From NCBI RefSeq assembly GCF_000236785.1, contig NZ_AGUF01000028.1, forward strand, positions 16,011-80,010: a stretch of DNA of 64,000 bases, written 5' to 3'. This DNA comes from Achromobacter arsenitoxydans SY8. GTDB taxonomy: Bacteria > Pseudomonadota > Gammaproteobacteria > Burkholderiales > Burkholderiaceae_B. The translations under genes were made by a program, and so were the position numbers. The notes under the pieces are model-generated. The model worked only from the letters and a program-made list of their open reading frames with translations. It ran no database searches and was not told the origin of the DNA. This document shows, one piece after another, positions 28,019 through 37,061 of the stretch (position 1 is its first letter; every line of letters starts with the position of its first letter).

Positions 28019-29545
28019 GTGACGCTTGCCGTTCTTGCCAGCAGGGCCCTTTGCGGCATGCACGCCCACGAGGTCCGCGTCGAGACGCACCTGGGGCCGG
28101 GGCTGCCGGGCTTCAATGTGGTGGGTCTGGCCGATACCGAGGTCCGGGAAAGCCGCGAAAGGGTCAGGGCGGCGATCATCAATAGCGGGTTCGAGTTCCC
28201 GGCCGGCCGCATCACCGTCAATCTTTCCCCCGCCGACATGCCCAAGGAGTCGGGGCGGTTCGATCTGCCCATTGCCCTGGGGCTGCTGTTGGCGTCCGGA
28301 CAACTGGCGCCGCCCGCTGCCGAAGACGCCAAACCGTCTACGCCTGGAGCCTCCCTGGCGGATATGGTCCTGGCCGGCGAGCTCTCCCTGACTGGCGCGC
28401 TGGTGCCGGTTGCCGCGCCGCTGGTCATTGCATTGAGCGTGGCGCGCGATGCGCCCGGCGCCACCCTGATACTGCCCGCAGGCAGCGCCGAGCAGGCGGC
28501 CTGGGTTCCAGGGCTGCAGGTGTTGTCGGCGCGCAGCCTTGCCGATGTCGCGGCGCACGCGGCCGGCGCGGGCCAGTTGCCGAACGCCATACCCAGGCCC
28601 TGGCCGGAAGCGCCGCCCGCTCCCTGCCTGTCCGACGTGCGGGGGCAGCCCGGCGCGCGGCGGGCGCTGGAGGTCGCCGCGGCCGGCGGGCACAGCCTGC
28701 TGATGATGGGGCCGCCCGGCGCGGGCAAGACCATGCTGGCCGCCCGCCTGCCTGGTTTGCTGCCGCCGCTGGCGCGCGGCCAGGCCCTGGAAGCGGCCGC
28801 GGTGGCAGCGATGGCCGGCCTGCCCGAGGCCCTGGCCAGCCAGCCGCCTTTCCGGGCGCCGCACCATTCCGCCTCGGTGGCGGCCCTGGTGGGTGGAGGC
28901 GGGCGGCCTCGACCGGGCGAAATCAGCCTGGCCCATCATGGGGTGCTGTTTTTGGATGAGCTGCCCGAATTCAGCCGCCGCGCATTGGAAGCGCTGCGCG
29001 AGCCCCTGGAAGCGGGCAGGGTGGTCATCGCCCGCGCCCTGTACGCCGCGCAGTTTCCTGCCCGGTTCCAGTTGGTGGCCGCCATGAATCCCTGTCCCTG
29101 CGGTTGGCGCGGGCATCCCGCCCGCGCATGCGCCTGCACGCCCGATCAGGTGGCCCGTTACGCCGCCAAGATATCCGGCCCCCTGCTGGACCGCATCGAC
29201 CTGCATGTGGCCTTGCCGCCCTCTGATCCGGACTGGATGGCGGCCGCGCCGGGCGAAGCCTCAGACGCAGTCCGGGCGCGCGTCATCCAATGCCGCGACC
29301 GGCAGCAGGCACGGCAGGGCAAGCCCAATGCGGGGCTGGCGGGGGCAGAACTGGATGAATTCTGCGCCATGGACGACGAAGCCCGCGGGCTCCTGGTGCA
29401 GGCCATGCGGCGCCTGAAGGGATCCGCCCGCGCGATGCATCGCGCCTTGCGGGTGGCCCGTACAATCGCCGATCTGGACGGCCAGGACAGGCTGGCGGCC
29501 CGCCATGTTGCGCAGGCGGTGCAGTACCGGCGCCCCAGCGTGTGA
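28019..29545 (+). CDS. comM: YifB/ComM-type AAA+ ATPase
   Basis: Mg-chelatase-like hexameric helicase; ComM homologues extend branch migration during natural transformation. The GTG at 28019 follows CCGGAGG and gives 508 aa, the usual length. The N-terminal domain has the family signature ETHLGPGLPGFNVVGLAD. Walker A is MGPPGAGKTMLA, Walker B is LFLDELPEF, and the zinc-binding-like NPCPCGWRGHPARACAC is near residue 360. The C-terminal lid is ARTIADLDGQDRL. Whether this host is transformable is not shown by the window. Confidence 0.92.
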   Translation: MTLAVLASRALCGMHAHEVRVETHLGPGLPGFNVVGLADTEVRESRERVRAAIINSGFEFPAGRITVNLSPADMPKESGRFDLPIALGLLLASGQLAPPAAEDAKPSTPGASLADMVLAGELSLTGALVPVAAPLVIALSVARDAPGATLILPAGSAEQAAWVPGLQVLSARSLADVAAHAAGAGQLPNAIPRPWPEAPPAPCLSDVRGQPGARRALEVAAAGGHSLLMMGPPGAGKTMLAARLPGLLPPLARGQALEAAAVAAMAGLPEALASQPPFRAPHHSASVAALVGGGGRPRPGEISLAHHGVLFLDELPEFSRRALEALREPLEAGRVVIARALYAAQFPARFQLVAAMNPCPCGWRGHPARACACTPDQVARYAAKISGPLLDRIDLHVALPPSDPDWMAAAPGEASDAVRARVIQCRDRQQARQGKPNAGLAGAELDEFCAMDDEARGLLVQAMRRLKGSARAMHRALRVARTIADLDGQDRLAARHVAQAVQYRRPSV

Positions 29546-29596
29546 TTGCCGGGGATGGGGACGCAACGTCGCCTCCCGTGCGTCTTGCCCGTCGAC

Positions 29597-29626
29597 TCGA
29601 CAAACGGCAGGAAATCACCATATAAT
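29597..29626 (+). promoter_or_regulatory. Sigma-70 promoter of rpmI-rplT
   Basis: TCGACA (29597-29602), 18-bp spacer, TATAAT (29621-29626). Eleven of twelve consensus bases match, making it one of the strongest promoter matches I noted by eye in the window. The start point is expected near 29633. Confidence 0.75.
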
Positions 29627-29794
29627 CAAAGGCTTTCCCGGATCAGGGCTGTCTTTTTGCCCCGGCTGGGAAGAGCTTGCGCCTTGAGTCGATGCCAGTT
29701 GGGAATCCTTCGGCAGCTTTCAGGCGCGGGTGCAGTACCCCAGAAGTGGCAACAGGTCTACAAGTTTTGCCGTCGCGTGAAAGGTTGACCCCAG

Positions 29795-29819
29795 GGTATG
29801 AACCCCAAGGTATGAACCC
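29795..29819 (+). repeat. Direct repeat in the rpmI leader
   Basis: GGTATGAACCC at 29795-29805 and again at 29809-29819, a 14-bp period, 67-91 bases before the rpmI start. Confidence 0.7.
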
Positions 29820-29885
29820 AAAGCGCGCGTCAAGCACCTGGCGTCATATAAATCAACAACGAGTGTTTTAGTTTAGGGAATCATC

Positions 29886-30083
29886 ATGCCCAAGATGAAA
29901 ACCAAGAAAAGCGCTTCCAAGCGCTTTAAGGTTCGCGGCAGCGGCTCCATCAAGCGCGGTCAGGCGTTCAAGCGTCACATCCTGACCAAGAAGACCACCA
30001 AGGCCAAGCGTCAATTGCGCGGCTCTGCGGCGGTTCATGACTCCAACGTGGCCTCCGTCAAGGCCATGATGCCTTTCGCTTGA
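29886..30083 (+). CDS. rpmI: 50S ribosomal protein L35
   Basis: Ribosomal protein of 65 aa, the standard length. Its basic N-terminus [20 protein letters not shown] is diagnostic. An AGGGA site precedes the ATG. rplT follows after 17 bp. In most bacteria infC is immediately upstream; here comM is. Confidence 0.97.
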   Translation: MPKMKTKKSASKRFKVRGSGSIKRGQAFKRHILTKKTTKAKRQLRGSAAVHDSNVASVKAMMPFA

Positions 30084-30100
30084 TATAAGGGAGATCTACT

Positions 30101-30460
30101 ATGCCTCGCGTCAAACGCGGCGTAACTGCCCGCGCACGTCACAAGAAAGTTATTGCCGCCGCCAAGGGTTACCGTGGCCGCCGCGGTAATGTGTTCCGTA
30201 TTGCCAAGCAAGCAGTCATGCGCGCTGGCCAATACGCCTACCGCGACCGTCGCAACAAGAAGCGCACGTTCCGCGCTCTGTGGATCACGCGTATCAACGC
30301 GGCCGTCCGCGAGCATGGCGTCAGCTACAGCGTGTTCATCGCTGGCCTGAAGAAGGCTTCGATCGAACTCGACCGCAAGGTCCTGGCCGATCTGGCCGTG
30401 CGCGACAAGGCCGGCTTTGCCGCCATCGTGCAGCAAGCCAAGGCTGCCTTGGCTGCCTGA
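30101..30460 (+). CDS. rplT: 50S ribosomal protein L20
   Basis: Ribosome-assembly protein of 119 aa and, in known systems, the repressor of its own operon through the mRNA leader. It begins [20 protein letters not shown] and contains [27 protein letters not shown] site precedes the ATG. A terminator follows before pheS. Confidence 0.97.
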   Translation: MPRVKRGVTARARHKKVIAAAKGYRGRRGNVFRIAKQAVMRAGQYAYRDRRNKKRTFRALWITRINAAVREHGVSYSVFIAGLKKASIELDRKVLADLAVRDKAGFAAIVQQAKAALAA

Positions 30461-30489
30461 TCGCGCGCTTTAACTCATCGCGCATCGCT

Positions 30490-30522
30490 GCAAACGGGGC
30501 TGTAATAGCCCCGTTTGCGTTT
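30490..30522 (+). terminator. Terminator between rplT and pheS
   Basis: Perfect 12-bp stem GCAAACGGGGCT / AGCCCCGTTTGC with a five-base loop and a GTTTTG tail. It ends only 16 bases before the pheS start, so it may set the pheST level by partial read-through. Confidence 0.75.
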
Positions 30523-30537
30523 TGAAGGCTGGATTTC

Positions 30538-31560
30538 ATGACTCGATTGGTTGATGACCTGGTATCCCAGGCGCAAGAACGGTTCGCAGCGGCTTCAGAC
30601 GCCGCCGCGCTTGAGAACGCAAAGGCTCGCTTCCTTGGCAAGGAAGGCGCACTGACGGTGCTGCTGAAAGGCCTGGGCAAGCTCGATCCCGAGCAAAAGC
30701 GCGAAGCGGGTGCGCGGATCAATCAGGCCAAGCAAAAGATCGAAGAGCTCCTGAACACGCGCCGCGCAGCGCTGGCGCAGGCGGAGCTGGATGCCCGTCT
30801 GGCATCCGAAACCATTGACGTCACCCTCCCGGGCCGCGGTCGCGCGCCGGGCGGCATCCATCCGGTAATCCGGACCTGGGAACGCGTGGAAGAAATCTTC
30901 CGCTCCATAGGCTTCGATGTGGCCGACGGCCCCGAAGTGGAAAACGACTGGACTAATTTCACCGCTTTGAACAACCCGCTGGACCATCCGGCGCGTTCCA
31001 TGCAGGACACGTTCTACGTCGACATGAACGACGCGGACGGCCTGCCGCTGCTGCTGCGCACGCACACCAGCCCCATGCAGGTGCGCTACGCCCGCATGAA
31101 CAAGCCGCCCATCAAGGTTATCGCGCCCGGGCGCACCTATCGCGTCGACAGCGACGCCACGCACTCGCCCATGTTCCACCAGGTGGAAGGGCTCTGGATC
31201 GCCGAGGACATCTCGTTTGCCGACCTGAAGGGCGTGTACACCGATTTCCTGCGCTGCTTCTTTGAAAGCGACGATCTGGTCGTGCGTTTCCGTCCGTCGT
31301 TCTTCCCGTTCACGGAACCGTCCGCCGAGATCGACATGATGTTCACCTCGGGTCCGAACCGCGGCCGCTGGCTGGAAATTTCCGGCTCCGGCCAGGTGCA
31401 TCCCCAGGTGGTGCGCAACTTCGGGCTGGATCCCGAGCGCTACATCGGCTTTGCCTTCGGCTCCGGCCTCGAGCGCCTGACGATGCTGCGCTACGGCGTC
31501 AACGACCTGCGCCAGTTCTACGAAGGCGATTTGCGCTTCCTGCGCCAGTTCAACGAATAA
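30538..31560 (+). CDS. pheS: Phenylalanine-tRNA ligase alpha subunit
   Basis: Catalytic subunit of the tetrameric synthetase, 340 aa. The N-terminal coiled coil ([20 protein letters not shown]) is followed by the class II core: motif 1 around [14 protein letters not shown], motif 2 with [17 protein letters not shown], and motif 3 [11 protein letters not shown] near the end. The Ala residue controlling the pocket size is in the [13 protein letters not shown] region and cannot be judged further by eye. pheT starts 13 bp after its stop. Confidence 0.97.
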   Translation: MTRLVDDLVSQAQERFAAASDAAALENAKARFLGKEGALTVLLKGLGKLDPEQKREAGARINQAKQKIEELLNTRRAALAQAELDARLASETIDVTLPGRGRAPGGIHPVIRTWERVEEIFRSIGFDVADGPEVENDWTNFTALNNPLDHPARSMQDTFYVDMNDADGLPLLLRTHTSPMQVRYARMNKPPIKVIAPGRTYRVDSDATHSPMFHQVEGLWIAEDISFADLKGVYTDFLRCFFESDDLVVRFRPSFFPFTEPSAEIDMMFTSGPNRGRWLEISGSGQVHPQVVRNFGLDPERYIGFAFGSGLERLTMLRYGVNDLRQFYEGDLRFLRQFNE

Positions 31561-31573
31561 CAGACGGCTGATC

Positions 31574-33991
31574 ATGCAATTTCCCGAATCCTGGCTGCGT
31601 ACGCTGGTCAATCCTCCGATCGCAACCGATGAACTCGCGCACCGGCTCACCATGGCCGGCCTGGAAGTCGAAGACACCGCGCCCGCCGCGCCCGCATTCT
31701 CCGGTGTGGTGGTGGCGCATATCGTCGAGATCGCTCCGCACCCCGACGCCGACAAGCTGCGCGTCTGCCAAGTGGACGACGGCTCCGGCGAGCGCCTGCA
31801 GATCGTCTGCGGCGCGCCCAACGCCGCCGCTGGCCTGAAGGTGCCGCTGGCCCGCGTGGGCGCGGAACTGCCCGGCGGCATGAAGATCGGCGTGGCCAAG
31901 ATGCGCGGCGTGCAGTCGTCCGGCATGCTGTGCTCGGCCCGCGAACTCGGTCTGTCGCAAGACCACGCCGGCCTCCTGGAGCTGCCGGCCGACATGGTTC
32001 CCGGCCAGTCCATCCGCGAAGCCCTGGATCTGGACGACACCCTCTTTACCCTCAAGCTCACCCCGAACCGCTCCGACTGCCTGTCCATCCTGGGCGTGGC
32101 GCGCGAAGTGGCGGCCCTGACGGGCGCGCCGCTGTCGGTGCCCACCGCGGTCGCCGTGCCGGTCACCCTGGACGAGCGCCTGCCGGTGAAGATCGAAGCG
32201 CCGGACCTGTGCGGCCGTTTTGGCGGCCGCGTGATTCGCGGCGTTAACGCCCGCGCGGCGACGCCCGACTGGATGAAGACGCGCCTGGAGCGCGCCGGCC
32301 AGCGTTCGCTGTCCGCACTGGTGGACATCTCCAACTACGTCATGCTCGAACTGGGCCGTCCGTCGCACGTGTTCGACCTGGACAAGATCGGCGGCGACAT
32401 CAGCGTGCGCTGGGCGCGCGAAGGCGAGTCGCTCGAACTGCTTAATGGCCAGACCGTAACGCTGGACCCGAAGGTCGGCGTGGTGGTCGCGGGCGACCAG
32501 GTCGAAAGCCTGGCCGGCATCATGGGCGGCGAAGCCACCTCGGTGACGCTGGACACGCAGAACATCTATCTGGAAGCCGCGTTCTGGTGGCCGCAGGCCA
32601 TCGCCGGCCGCGCGCGCCGCTACAAGTTCAGCTCCGAAGCCAGTCACCGCTTCGAGCGCGGCGTGGACTACGCCAGCATTCCCGAGCACCTTGAATTCAT
32701 TACGCGCCTGATCGTCGATATCTGCGGCGGCCAGGTCGGTCCCGTCGACGACCAGATCGTCAATCTGCCCCAGCGCCCGCCCGTGCGCATGCGCCTTGCG
32801 CGCTGCCACCGTGTGCTGGGCGTGCCGGTCACGCAGGAACAGGTCGCGAAGATCTTCGGCAGCCTTGGCCTGGAGTTCACGGTCGAAGGCGACGACTTCA
32901 TCGTCAGCCCGCCGTCGTACCGCTTCGATCTGGAGATCGAGGAAGACCTGATCGAGGAAGTTGCGCGTATCTACGGTTTCGAGAGCATCCCCGACGTGCC
33001 GCCGATGGCGCGCGCCAAGATGTTCTCGCAGCCTGAAGTGCGCCGCGGCGCGCATGCGCTGCGCCGCCTGACCGCCGCGCAGGACTACCAGGAAGTCGTC
33101 AACTACAGCTTCGTCGAAGCTGACTGGGAACGCGATTACGCCGGCAACGACAATCCGGTGCGCCTGGTCAATCCCATCGCCAGCCATCTGTCGGTCATGC
33201 GCTCCAGCCTGATTGGCGGCCTGGTGGCCAACATCCGCCACAACGCCAACCGCAAGCAATCGCGCGTGCGCCTGTTCGAACTGGGCCGCGTCTTCGTGCG
33301 CGACGCCTCGGCCCAGGATGGTCCGCTTGAAGTTGCCGGCGTTCGCCAGCCCATGAAGCTGGCCGGCGCGGCCTGGGGCCCGGCGGTGGAAGAGCAGTGG
33401 GGCGTGCCCACGCGCCACGTCGACTTCTTCGATGTGAAGATGGACGTCGAGGCGTTGTTCGGCGCCCGCGGTCGTCGCCTGCGTTTCGAGGCCGCTGCGC
33501 ATCCCGCGCTGCATCCGGGCCGTGGCGCCCGCGTGCTGCTGGATGGGCAGCAGGTCGGCTGGATCGGCGAATTGCACCCGCGCTGGGCGCAGCAGGCCGA
33601 CCTGGCGCATGCGCCCGTGGTCTTCGAACTCGACGTCGTCGCGCTGTCGGAAGGTGAGCTGCCGCAAGTGCGCGAACTCTCGCGCCAGCCGGTGGTGGTG
33701 CGCGACCTGGCGCTGTGGGTCGACGAGGATGTGTCCGCACAAGCCATGCTTGATACCGTGTCTGCTGCCGTCAAGTCCGATGCGCAACTGGCTGTGGTGC
33801 AGGATGCGCGCGTGTTCGACGTGTGGCGCGAGAAGGCCGCAGGCAGCGAACCCGTCGCCGAGAAAAGCCTTGCTTTCCGTTTCTGGCTACAGGACACTGA
33901 GGTCACATTGGACGAAGCCCGCGTGGCGGATTGCCTGGCACGCATCAAGGATGCATTGGTCAGTGCGCACGGCGCGCGCCAGCGTGCCTGA
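31574..33991 (+). CDS. pheT: Phenylalanine-tRNA ligase beta subunit
   Basis: Partner of PheS, 805 aa. Domains in order are the tRNA-binding OB fold (residues 39-150, [23 protein letters not shown]), the B3/B4 editing domain with [16 protein letters not shown], the B5 domain, the synthetase-like core and the C-terminal FDX-ACB domain (residues about 710-804, [16 protein letters not shown]). Length and order are as in E. coli (795 aa). It is separated from ihfA by three bases. Confidence 0.97.
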   Translation: MQFPESWLRTLVNPPIATDELAHRLTMAGLEVEDTAPAAPAFSGVVVAHIVEIAPHPDADKLRVCQVDDGSGERLQIVCGAPNAAAGLKVPLARVGAELPGGMKIGVAKMRGVQSSGMLCSARELGLSQDHAGLLELPADMVPGQSIREALDLDDTLFTLKLTPNRSDCLSILGVAREVAALTGAPLSVPTAVAVPVTLDERLPVKIEAPDLCGRFGGRVIRGVNARAATPDWMKTRLERAGQRSLSALVDISNYVMLELGRPSHVFDLDKIGGDISVRWAREGESLELLNGQTVTLDPKVGVVVAGDQVESLAGIMGGEATSVTLDTQNIYLEAAFWWPQAIAGRARRYKFSSEASHRFERGVDYASIPEHLEFITRLIVDICGGQVGPVDDQIVNLPQRPPVRMRLARCHRVLGVPVTQEQVAKIFGSLGLEFTVEGDDFIVSPPSYRFDLEIEEDLIEEVARIYGFESIPDVPPMARAKMFSQPEVRRGAHALRRLTAAQDYQEVVNYSFVEADWERDYAGNDNPVRLVNPIASHLSVMRSSLIGGLVANIRHNANRKQSRVRLFELGRVFVRDASAQDGPLEVAGVRQPMKLAGAAWGPAVEEQWGVPTRHVDFFDVKMDVEALFGARGRRLRFEAAAHPALHPGRGARVLLDGQQVGWIGELHPRWAQQADLAHAPVVFELDVVALSEGELPQVRELSRQPVVVRDLALWVDEDVSAQAMLDTVSAAVKSDAQLAVVQDARVFDVWREKAAGSEPVAEKSLAFRFWLQDTEVTLDEARVADCLARIKDALVSAHGARQRA

Positions 33992-33994
33992 ACC

Positions 33995-34333
33995 ATGGGG
34001 ACTAGTATGCTTGCCGAGCAACGCACCCTGACCAAGGCCGAGCTGGCCGAACTGCTCTTCGAGCGGGTCGGCCTGAACAAACGCGAAGCCAAGGACATCG
34101 TTGATACGTTCTTCGAGGAAATCCGCGACGCCCTGGCGCGCGGAGATTCTGTCAAGCTCTCGGGCTTTGGCAATTTCCAGGTGCGCGACAAGCCGCCGCG
34201 CCCTGGCCGTAACCCCAAAACGGGCGAGACCATTCCCATCGCTGCACGGCGCGTAGTCACCTTCCACGCGAGTCAAAAACTCAAGAGCGTGGTGGAGCAG
34301 GCAGTGCCTGCGGCGCCCGACGCCGCGGAGTGA
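33995..34333 (+). CDS. ihfA: Integration host factor subunit alpha
   Basis: DNA-bending protein acting as a heterodimer with IhfB. It is 112 aa. The HU/IHF fold is intact, with [20 protein letters not shown] and the beta-arm tip RNPKTGE, whose Pro inserts into DNA. Two starts are possible, 33995 (MGTSMLAEQ) and 34007 (MLAEQ). I keep the first because, as I recall, Bordetella IHF-alpha has the same MGTSML opening. It follows pheT almost directly, the usual proteobacterial order. IHF would also serve the sigma-54 promoter of glnK. Confidence 0.95.
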   Translation: MGTSMLAEQRTLTKAELAELLFERVGLNKREAKDIVDTFFEEIRDALARGDSVKLSGFGNFQVRDKPPRPGRNPKTGETIPIAARRVVTFHASQKLKSVVEQAVPAAPDAAE

Positions 34334-34391
34334 TACGCTTTGTCGGTAATTGTTATCGGCACCCGCCGCACCGCGCGCATAAAATCCGCTT

Positions 34392-34823
34392 ATGACACGT
34401 ACTGAATCCACCGTTACCTTACCGCCCATTCCCGCCAAGCGTTACTTCACCATCGGTGAAGTCAGCGAATTGTGTGGCGTCAAGCCTCATGTATTGCGGT
34501 ACTGGGAACAGGAATTCACGCAGCTCAAGCCCGTGAAGCGCCGCGGCAACCGCCGCTACTACCAGCATCACGAAGTGCTGCTGATCCGTCGCATCCGTTC
34601 CCTGTTGTACGAGCAAGGCTTCACGATCAGCGGCGCACGCAATCGCCTCGGCGATGCGCGCGACGTGCCGCACGATCAGGACGCCGCCGTGCGCCTGTCT
34701 GGCACAGAGATGCAATCGCTGCGCAACGAATTGACCAACGTGTCGGCGATGCTCGGCGAAGCCCTTGGCAACGCGGCAAGCACGTCGGCCGCAAGCGCGG
34801 GCCAGGCCGGTCCCGCGTTCTGA
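34392..34823 (+). CDS. MerR-family regulator
   Basis: DNA-binding protein of 143 aa. The MerR helix-turn-helix and wing cover residues 18-88 (YFTIGEVSELCGVKPHVLRYWE; RRGNRRYYQHHEVLLIRRI). The short C-terminal part has no Cys cluster, so it is not a classical metal sensor. MerR genes of this sort are common directly after ihfA. The target is unknown. Confidence 0.9.
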   Translation: MTRTESTVTLPPIPAKRYFTIGEVSELCGVKPHVLRYWEQEFTQLKPVKRRGNRRYYQHHEVLLIRRIRSLLYEQGFTISGARNRLGDARDVPHDQDAAVRLSGTEMQSLRNELTNVSAMLGEALGNAASTSAASAGQAGPAF

Positions 34824-35051
34824 GCATGGCGCGCGGCCTGCGCGTCATTTGAAGTCCAAAGTATTTAAAGCAGTACCTGCGAAGCGCGAAGATCTTTACG
34901 ATCGCGCGCAACGCAAGCCGTAGCGCATTGCGCCACGCGCACGCCGCTCCATCATGCGATGCTGATGCAAGCGGGGTACCTAGGGCGCAAATTTTTTTGA
35001 GTATTCAGCACTTTTTTTGCACCAATGCGTGCAAACATTTTTTTGTTCTGC

Positions 35052-35057
35052 TATACT
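35052..35057 (+). promoter_or_regulatory. -10 element of the tRNA-Pro gene
   Basis: TATACT lies 10 bases before the tRNA 5' end, in an A/T-rich block that is unusual for this DNA. No good -35 was seen; TGCAAA at 35030 is a weak candidate. Confidence 0.5.
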
Positions 35058-35065
35058 CTTTTTCT

Positions 35066-35144
<79 letters not shown>

Positions 35145-35152
35145 GCAGTTCC

Positions 35153-35188
35153 AAGGCCGTTAGTGATGAAAATCACTAACGGCCTTTC
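35153..35188 (+). terminator. Terminator of the tRNA-Pro gene
   Basis: Perfect 13-bp stem GGCCGTTAGTGAT / ATCACTAACGGCC closed by a GAAA tetraloop and followed by TTTCT, 10 bases after the tRNA. Confidence 0.9.
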
Positions 35189-35316
35189 TCATTTCCGGGC
35201 CGTTTTCTGTTCGCTTCAATGAACTCGGGCATGAGGACCTTCCGATGTTTACGGCGGTGGAATTCCTGAGCTAACACCGCGTCCCGGCCCATGCCATCGG
35301 GGTTTGATTGCGGCCC

Positions 35317-35346
35317 AAACAAAAGCGCCCCGAGATCCGGGGCGCT
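35317..35346 (-). terminator. Terminator of the RMF/CrpP-like gene
   Basis: On the minus strand the stem AGCGCCCCG / CGGGGCGCT is followed by TTTTGTTT, about 10 bases after the gene end at 35356. Confidence 0.75.
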
Positions 35347-35355
35347 GTGGATTGA

Positions 35356-35598
35356 TCAATGGCGGTGTCGCGAGCCCGCACGCGCCAAGTAGCGGATTTG
35401 ACCAGGGGGAGGGGGCTGGCCGGATTCTGCTACCTCCATCCATCCAGCTTCCCAGGCCTCAACTTTGTCGCGCCATTCCGCTATCGACTCGCCGGTGTGG
35501 CCAGGCATGGCGGCGGCGCGATAGTAGGGGCAGTCCCACAAGGTCAATCCGTCGCGGGCGGCTTGTGCGCCCAGCTTTTGGATGTCGTCGCGTTGCAT
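35356..35598 (-). CDS. Small RMF/CrpP-like protein
   Basis: An 80-aa protein. The start at 35598 follows GGAGG at 8 bases; a longer frame to 35655 lacks a ribosome site. The pattern AARDGLTLWDCPYYR followed by EAWEAGWMEVAE recalls ribosome modulation factor and CrpP-type proteins (A-x2-G, CPY, then W-x2-GW). In RMF these residues bind the 30S subunit during hibernation. The middle insertion and the Pro-rich tail differ from RMF. The link is by pattern only. Confidence 0.7.
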   Translation of the reverse strand: MQRDDIQKLGAQAARDGLTLWDCPYYRAAAMPGHTGESIAEWRDKVEAWEAGWMEVAESGQPPPPGQIRYLARAGSRHRH

Positions 35599-35886
35599 TG
35601 CAATATCCTCCAAAAGGGGTGATCGGGAAGCAAAGTATTCCGCACGAAAAAGCAATTTTCAATAGTGACCGGGCACTATCTTGCAGGGTGCCGTCATCAT
35701 GTGCGCAAGGCGTGGCGAAGGGGGGCGGCAGATCCGCAACGGCCGGGATAAGCCGGCCGCGCGAGCCGGTTTAGCGGTATCTGTTATGCGCGGATTTTCA
35801 TGGCTCTGTGCCTTTCGCCATAAGCGCCCCTGTCGGCAGAATGTCTGCCTTGCCGCCGTATCCGCGCGGCTCTTGAGGATGCTTCC

Positions 35887-36801
35887 ATGCGATACCGCTA
35901 TGTCACGGCCGATGTGTTCACCAGCCAGGCCTATCTGGGCAACCCGCTTGCAGTTGTGCTTGACGCCGACGGGCTGGGCGCGGTCGAGATGCAGCGAATT
36001 GCCCGCGAATTCAATTACTCGGAAACCAGTTTCGTGATGCGTCCGCAGGATTCGGCGCACACGGCGCGCGTGCGCATATTCACGCCGGATCGCGAGGTGC
36101 CCTTTGCCGGGCATCCGAACGTTGGTACGGCAGTGGTGTTGGCGCGCGAGCAGATTGCCGCAGGGCTGCCGCGTCCGGATGCATATGTGTTCGAGGAAGA
36201 GGCGGGCCTGGTGCGCATTGCGTTGTCTTACGGAGCGCAGGGCCTGGAGGGCGCGGAACTGCTCGCGCCGCAGCCTTTGTCGCGCGGCAGCGAGGCGCCG
36301 GCGGCCGCCGTGGCGCGAGCCCTGCGCTTGGAGCCGGCGGACATTGAGGTGTCGACGCATGTGCCCCAGGTGGTTTCCGTGGGCTTGCCGTTCCTGGTCG
36401 TTCAGGTCGCCAATCGCGCTGCCTTGCGCCGGGCCGCGCCGGACGCAGCAGGCTATGAGGCCTTGATGCCGCCGCTGGGCGCGAAGTCGATTTATCTCTA
36501 CACCACCGACACAAGGGGCGACGCAATGGACGCGCCCACCGATGTCCAGGCCCGCATGCTGACCGGGCGCATGACCGAGGATCCGGCCACGGGCAGCGCG
36601 ACGGCGGCCATGACTGCGTTGCGCGCGTCCCTGCTGGATGAAGGGCGGCTGCAACTGCGCGTGGGGCAGGGTGTGGACATGGGGCGCGCAAGCCTGCTGC
36701 TGGCTCATGCCGAGCGTCGGCGCGACGGTGTGTGGGCGGGCGTGGCGGGCCAGGCCGTGGTGGTGATGGAAGGCACCTTGCCTGCGCCGACACAGTCCTG
36801 A
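35887..36801 (+). CDS. PhzF-family isomerase/epimerase
   Basis: Member of the PhzF/diaminopimelate-epimerase fold family, 304 aa. The N-terminus YVTADVFTSQAYLGNPLAVV is typical and the catalytic Glu46 is in FNYSETSFV. The mirror-repeat segments PDREVPFAGHPNVGTA and TGRMTEDPATGSATAA are present. No phenazine genes are near, so it is one of the many PhzF proteins with unknown small-molecule substrate. Confidence 0.9.
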   Translation: MRYRYVTADVFTSQAYLGNPLAVVLDADGLGAVEMQRIAREFNYSETSFVMRPQDSAHTARVRIFTPDREVPFAGHPNVGTAVVLAREQIAAGLPRPDAYVFEEEAGLVRIALSYGAQGLEGAELLAPQPLSRGSEAPAAAVARALRLEPADIEVSTHVPQVVSVGLPFLVVQVANRAALRRAAPDAAGYEALMPPLGAKSIYLYTTDTRGDAMDAPTDVQARMLTGRMTEDPATGSATAAMTALRASLLDEGRLQLRVGQGVDMGRASLLLAHAERRRDGVWAGVAGQAVVVMEGTLPAPTQS

Positions 36802-36811
36802 TGCGCCGGCA

Positions 36812-36841
36812 TTGCTGGCCGCGCCAGGCGTCGTGTATGCT
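36812..36841 (+). promoter_or_regulatory. Candidate promoter of the GNAT-gene leader
   Basis: TTGCTG (36812-36817), 18-bp spacer, TATGCT (36836-36841). The predicted start near 36848 is almost at the ATG of a 22-codon frame. Confidence 0.4.
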
Positions 36842-36849
36842 CGTTCCCC

Positions 36850-36918
36850 ATGAACGCATCGCATCCCGTCCCGGCATGCCGGGCCGATAACCGACGAGTC
36901 ACTCGACGTCTACGTTGA
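36850..36918 (+). CDS. Possible arginine-rich leader peptide
   Basis: Frame of 22 codons starting MNASHPVPAC and ending RRVTRRLR before TGA. Six of its last 12 codons are Arg, written with CGA or CGT, which look uncommon in the G+C-rich genes around. It lacks a ribosome site and would be leaderless. Two hairpins follow at once, a layout like ribosome-mediated attenuation. Confidence 0.35.
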   Translation: MNASHPVPACRADNRRVTRRLR

Positions 36919-36934
36919 GTGGCCACCCGCGTCC

Positions 36935-36956
36935 GGGCGCTGAATCTTCAGCGCCC
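36935..36956 (+). other. Hairpin in the GNAT-gene leader
   Basis: GGGCGCTG / CAGCGCCC with loop AATCTT, directly before the terminator-like stem at 36964. The self-complementary GTGGCCAC at 36919-36926 could pair with either arm of that next stem, so alternative folds are possible. Confidence 0.6.
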
Positions 36957-36963
36957 ATCCCAG

Positions 36964-36993
36964 AAGGCCACGATACCCTCGTGGCCTTTCTTG
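36964..36993 (+). terminator. Terminator or attenuator before the GNAT gene
   Basis: Perfect 10-bp stem AAGGCCACGA / TCGTGGCCTT with loop TACCC and tail TTTCTTGT. It ends about 70 bases before the GNAT start. Confidence 0.75.
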
Positions 36994-37061
36994 TCTGCAA
37001 TGTCCATTTCGCTTCCGAGGCGTATCGCAAGGCCTTCGTTTCTTTGATCAAGGAATGAAGC

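Larger units (their letters stand above)
29546..29885. other. rpmI leader region
   Basis: A 340-base gap without a gene. It holds a strong sigma-70 promoter at 29597-29626, so about 250 bases of untranslated leader precede rpmI, including two copies of GGTATGAACCC. This size and position suit an L20-type autoregulatory leader, but I could not fold it. Confidence 0.6.

Noticed and set aside
29078-29120. Separate small zinc-finger gene in NPCPCGWRGHPARACAC
   Set aside because: The Cys-rich stretch is in frame inside comM and is a normal part of that family.
31550-33787. 745-codon minus-strand open frame
   Set aside because: Opposite pheT; typical antisense composition.
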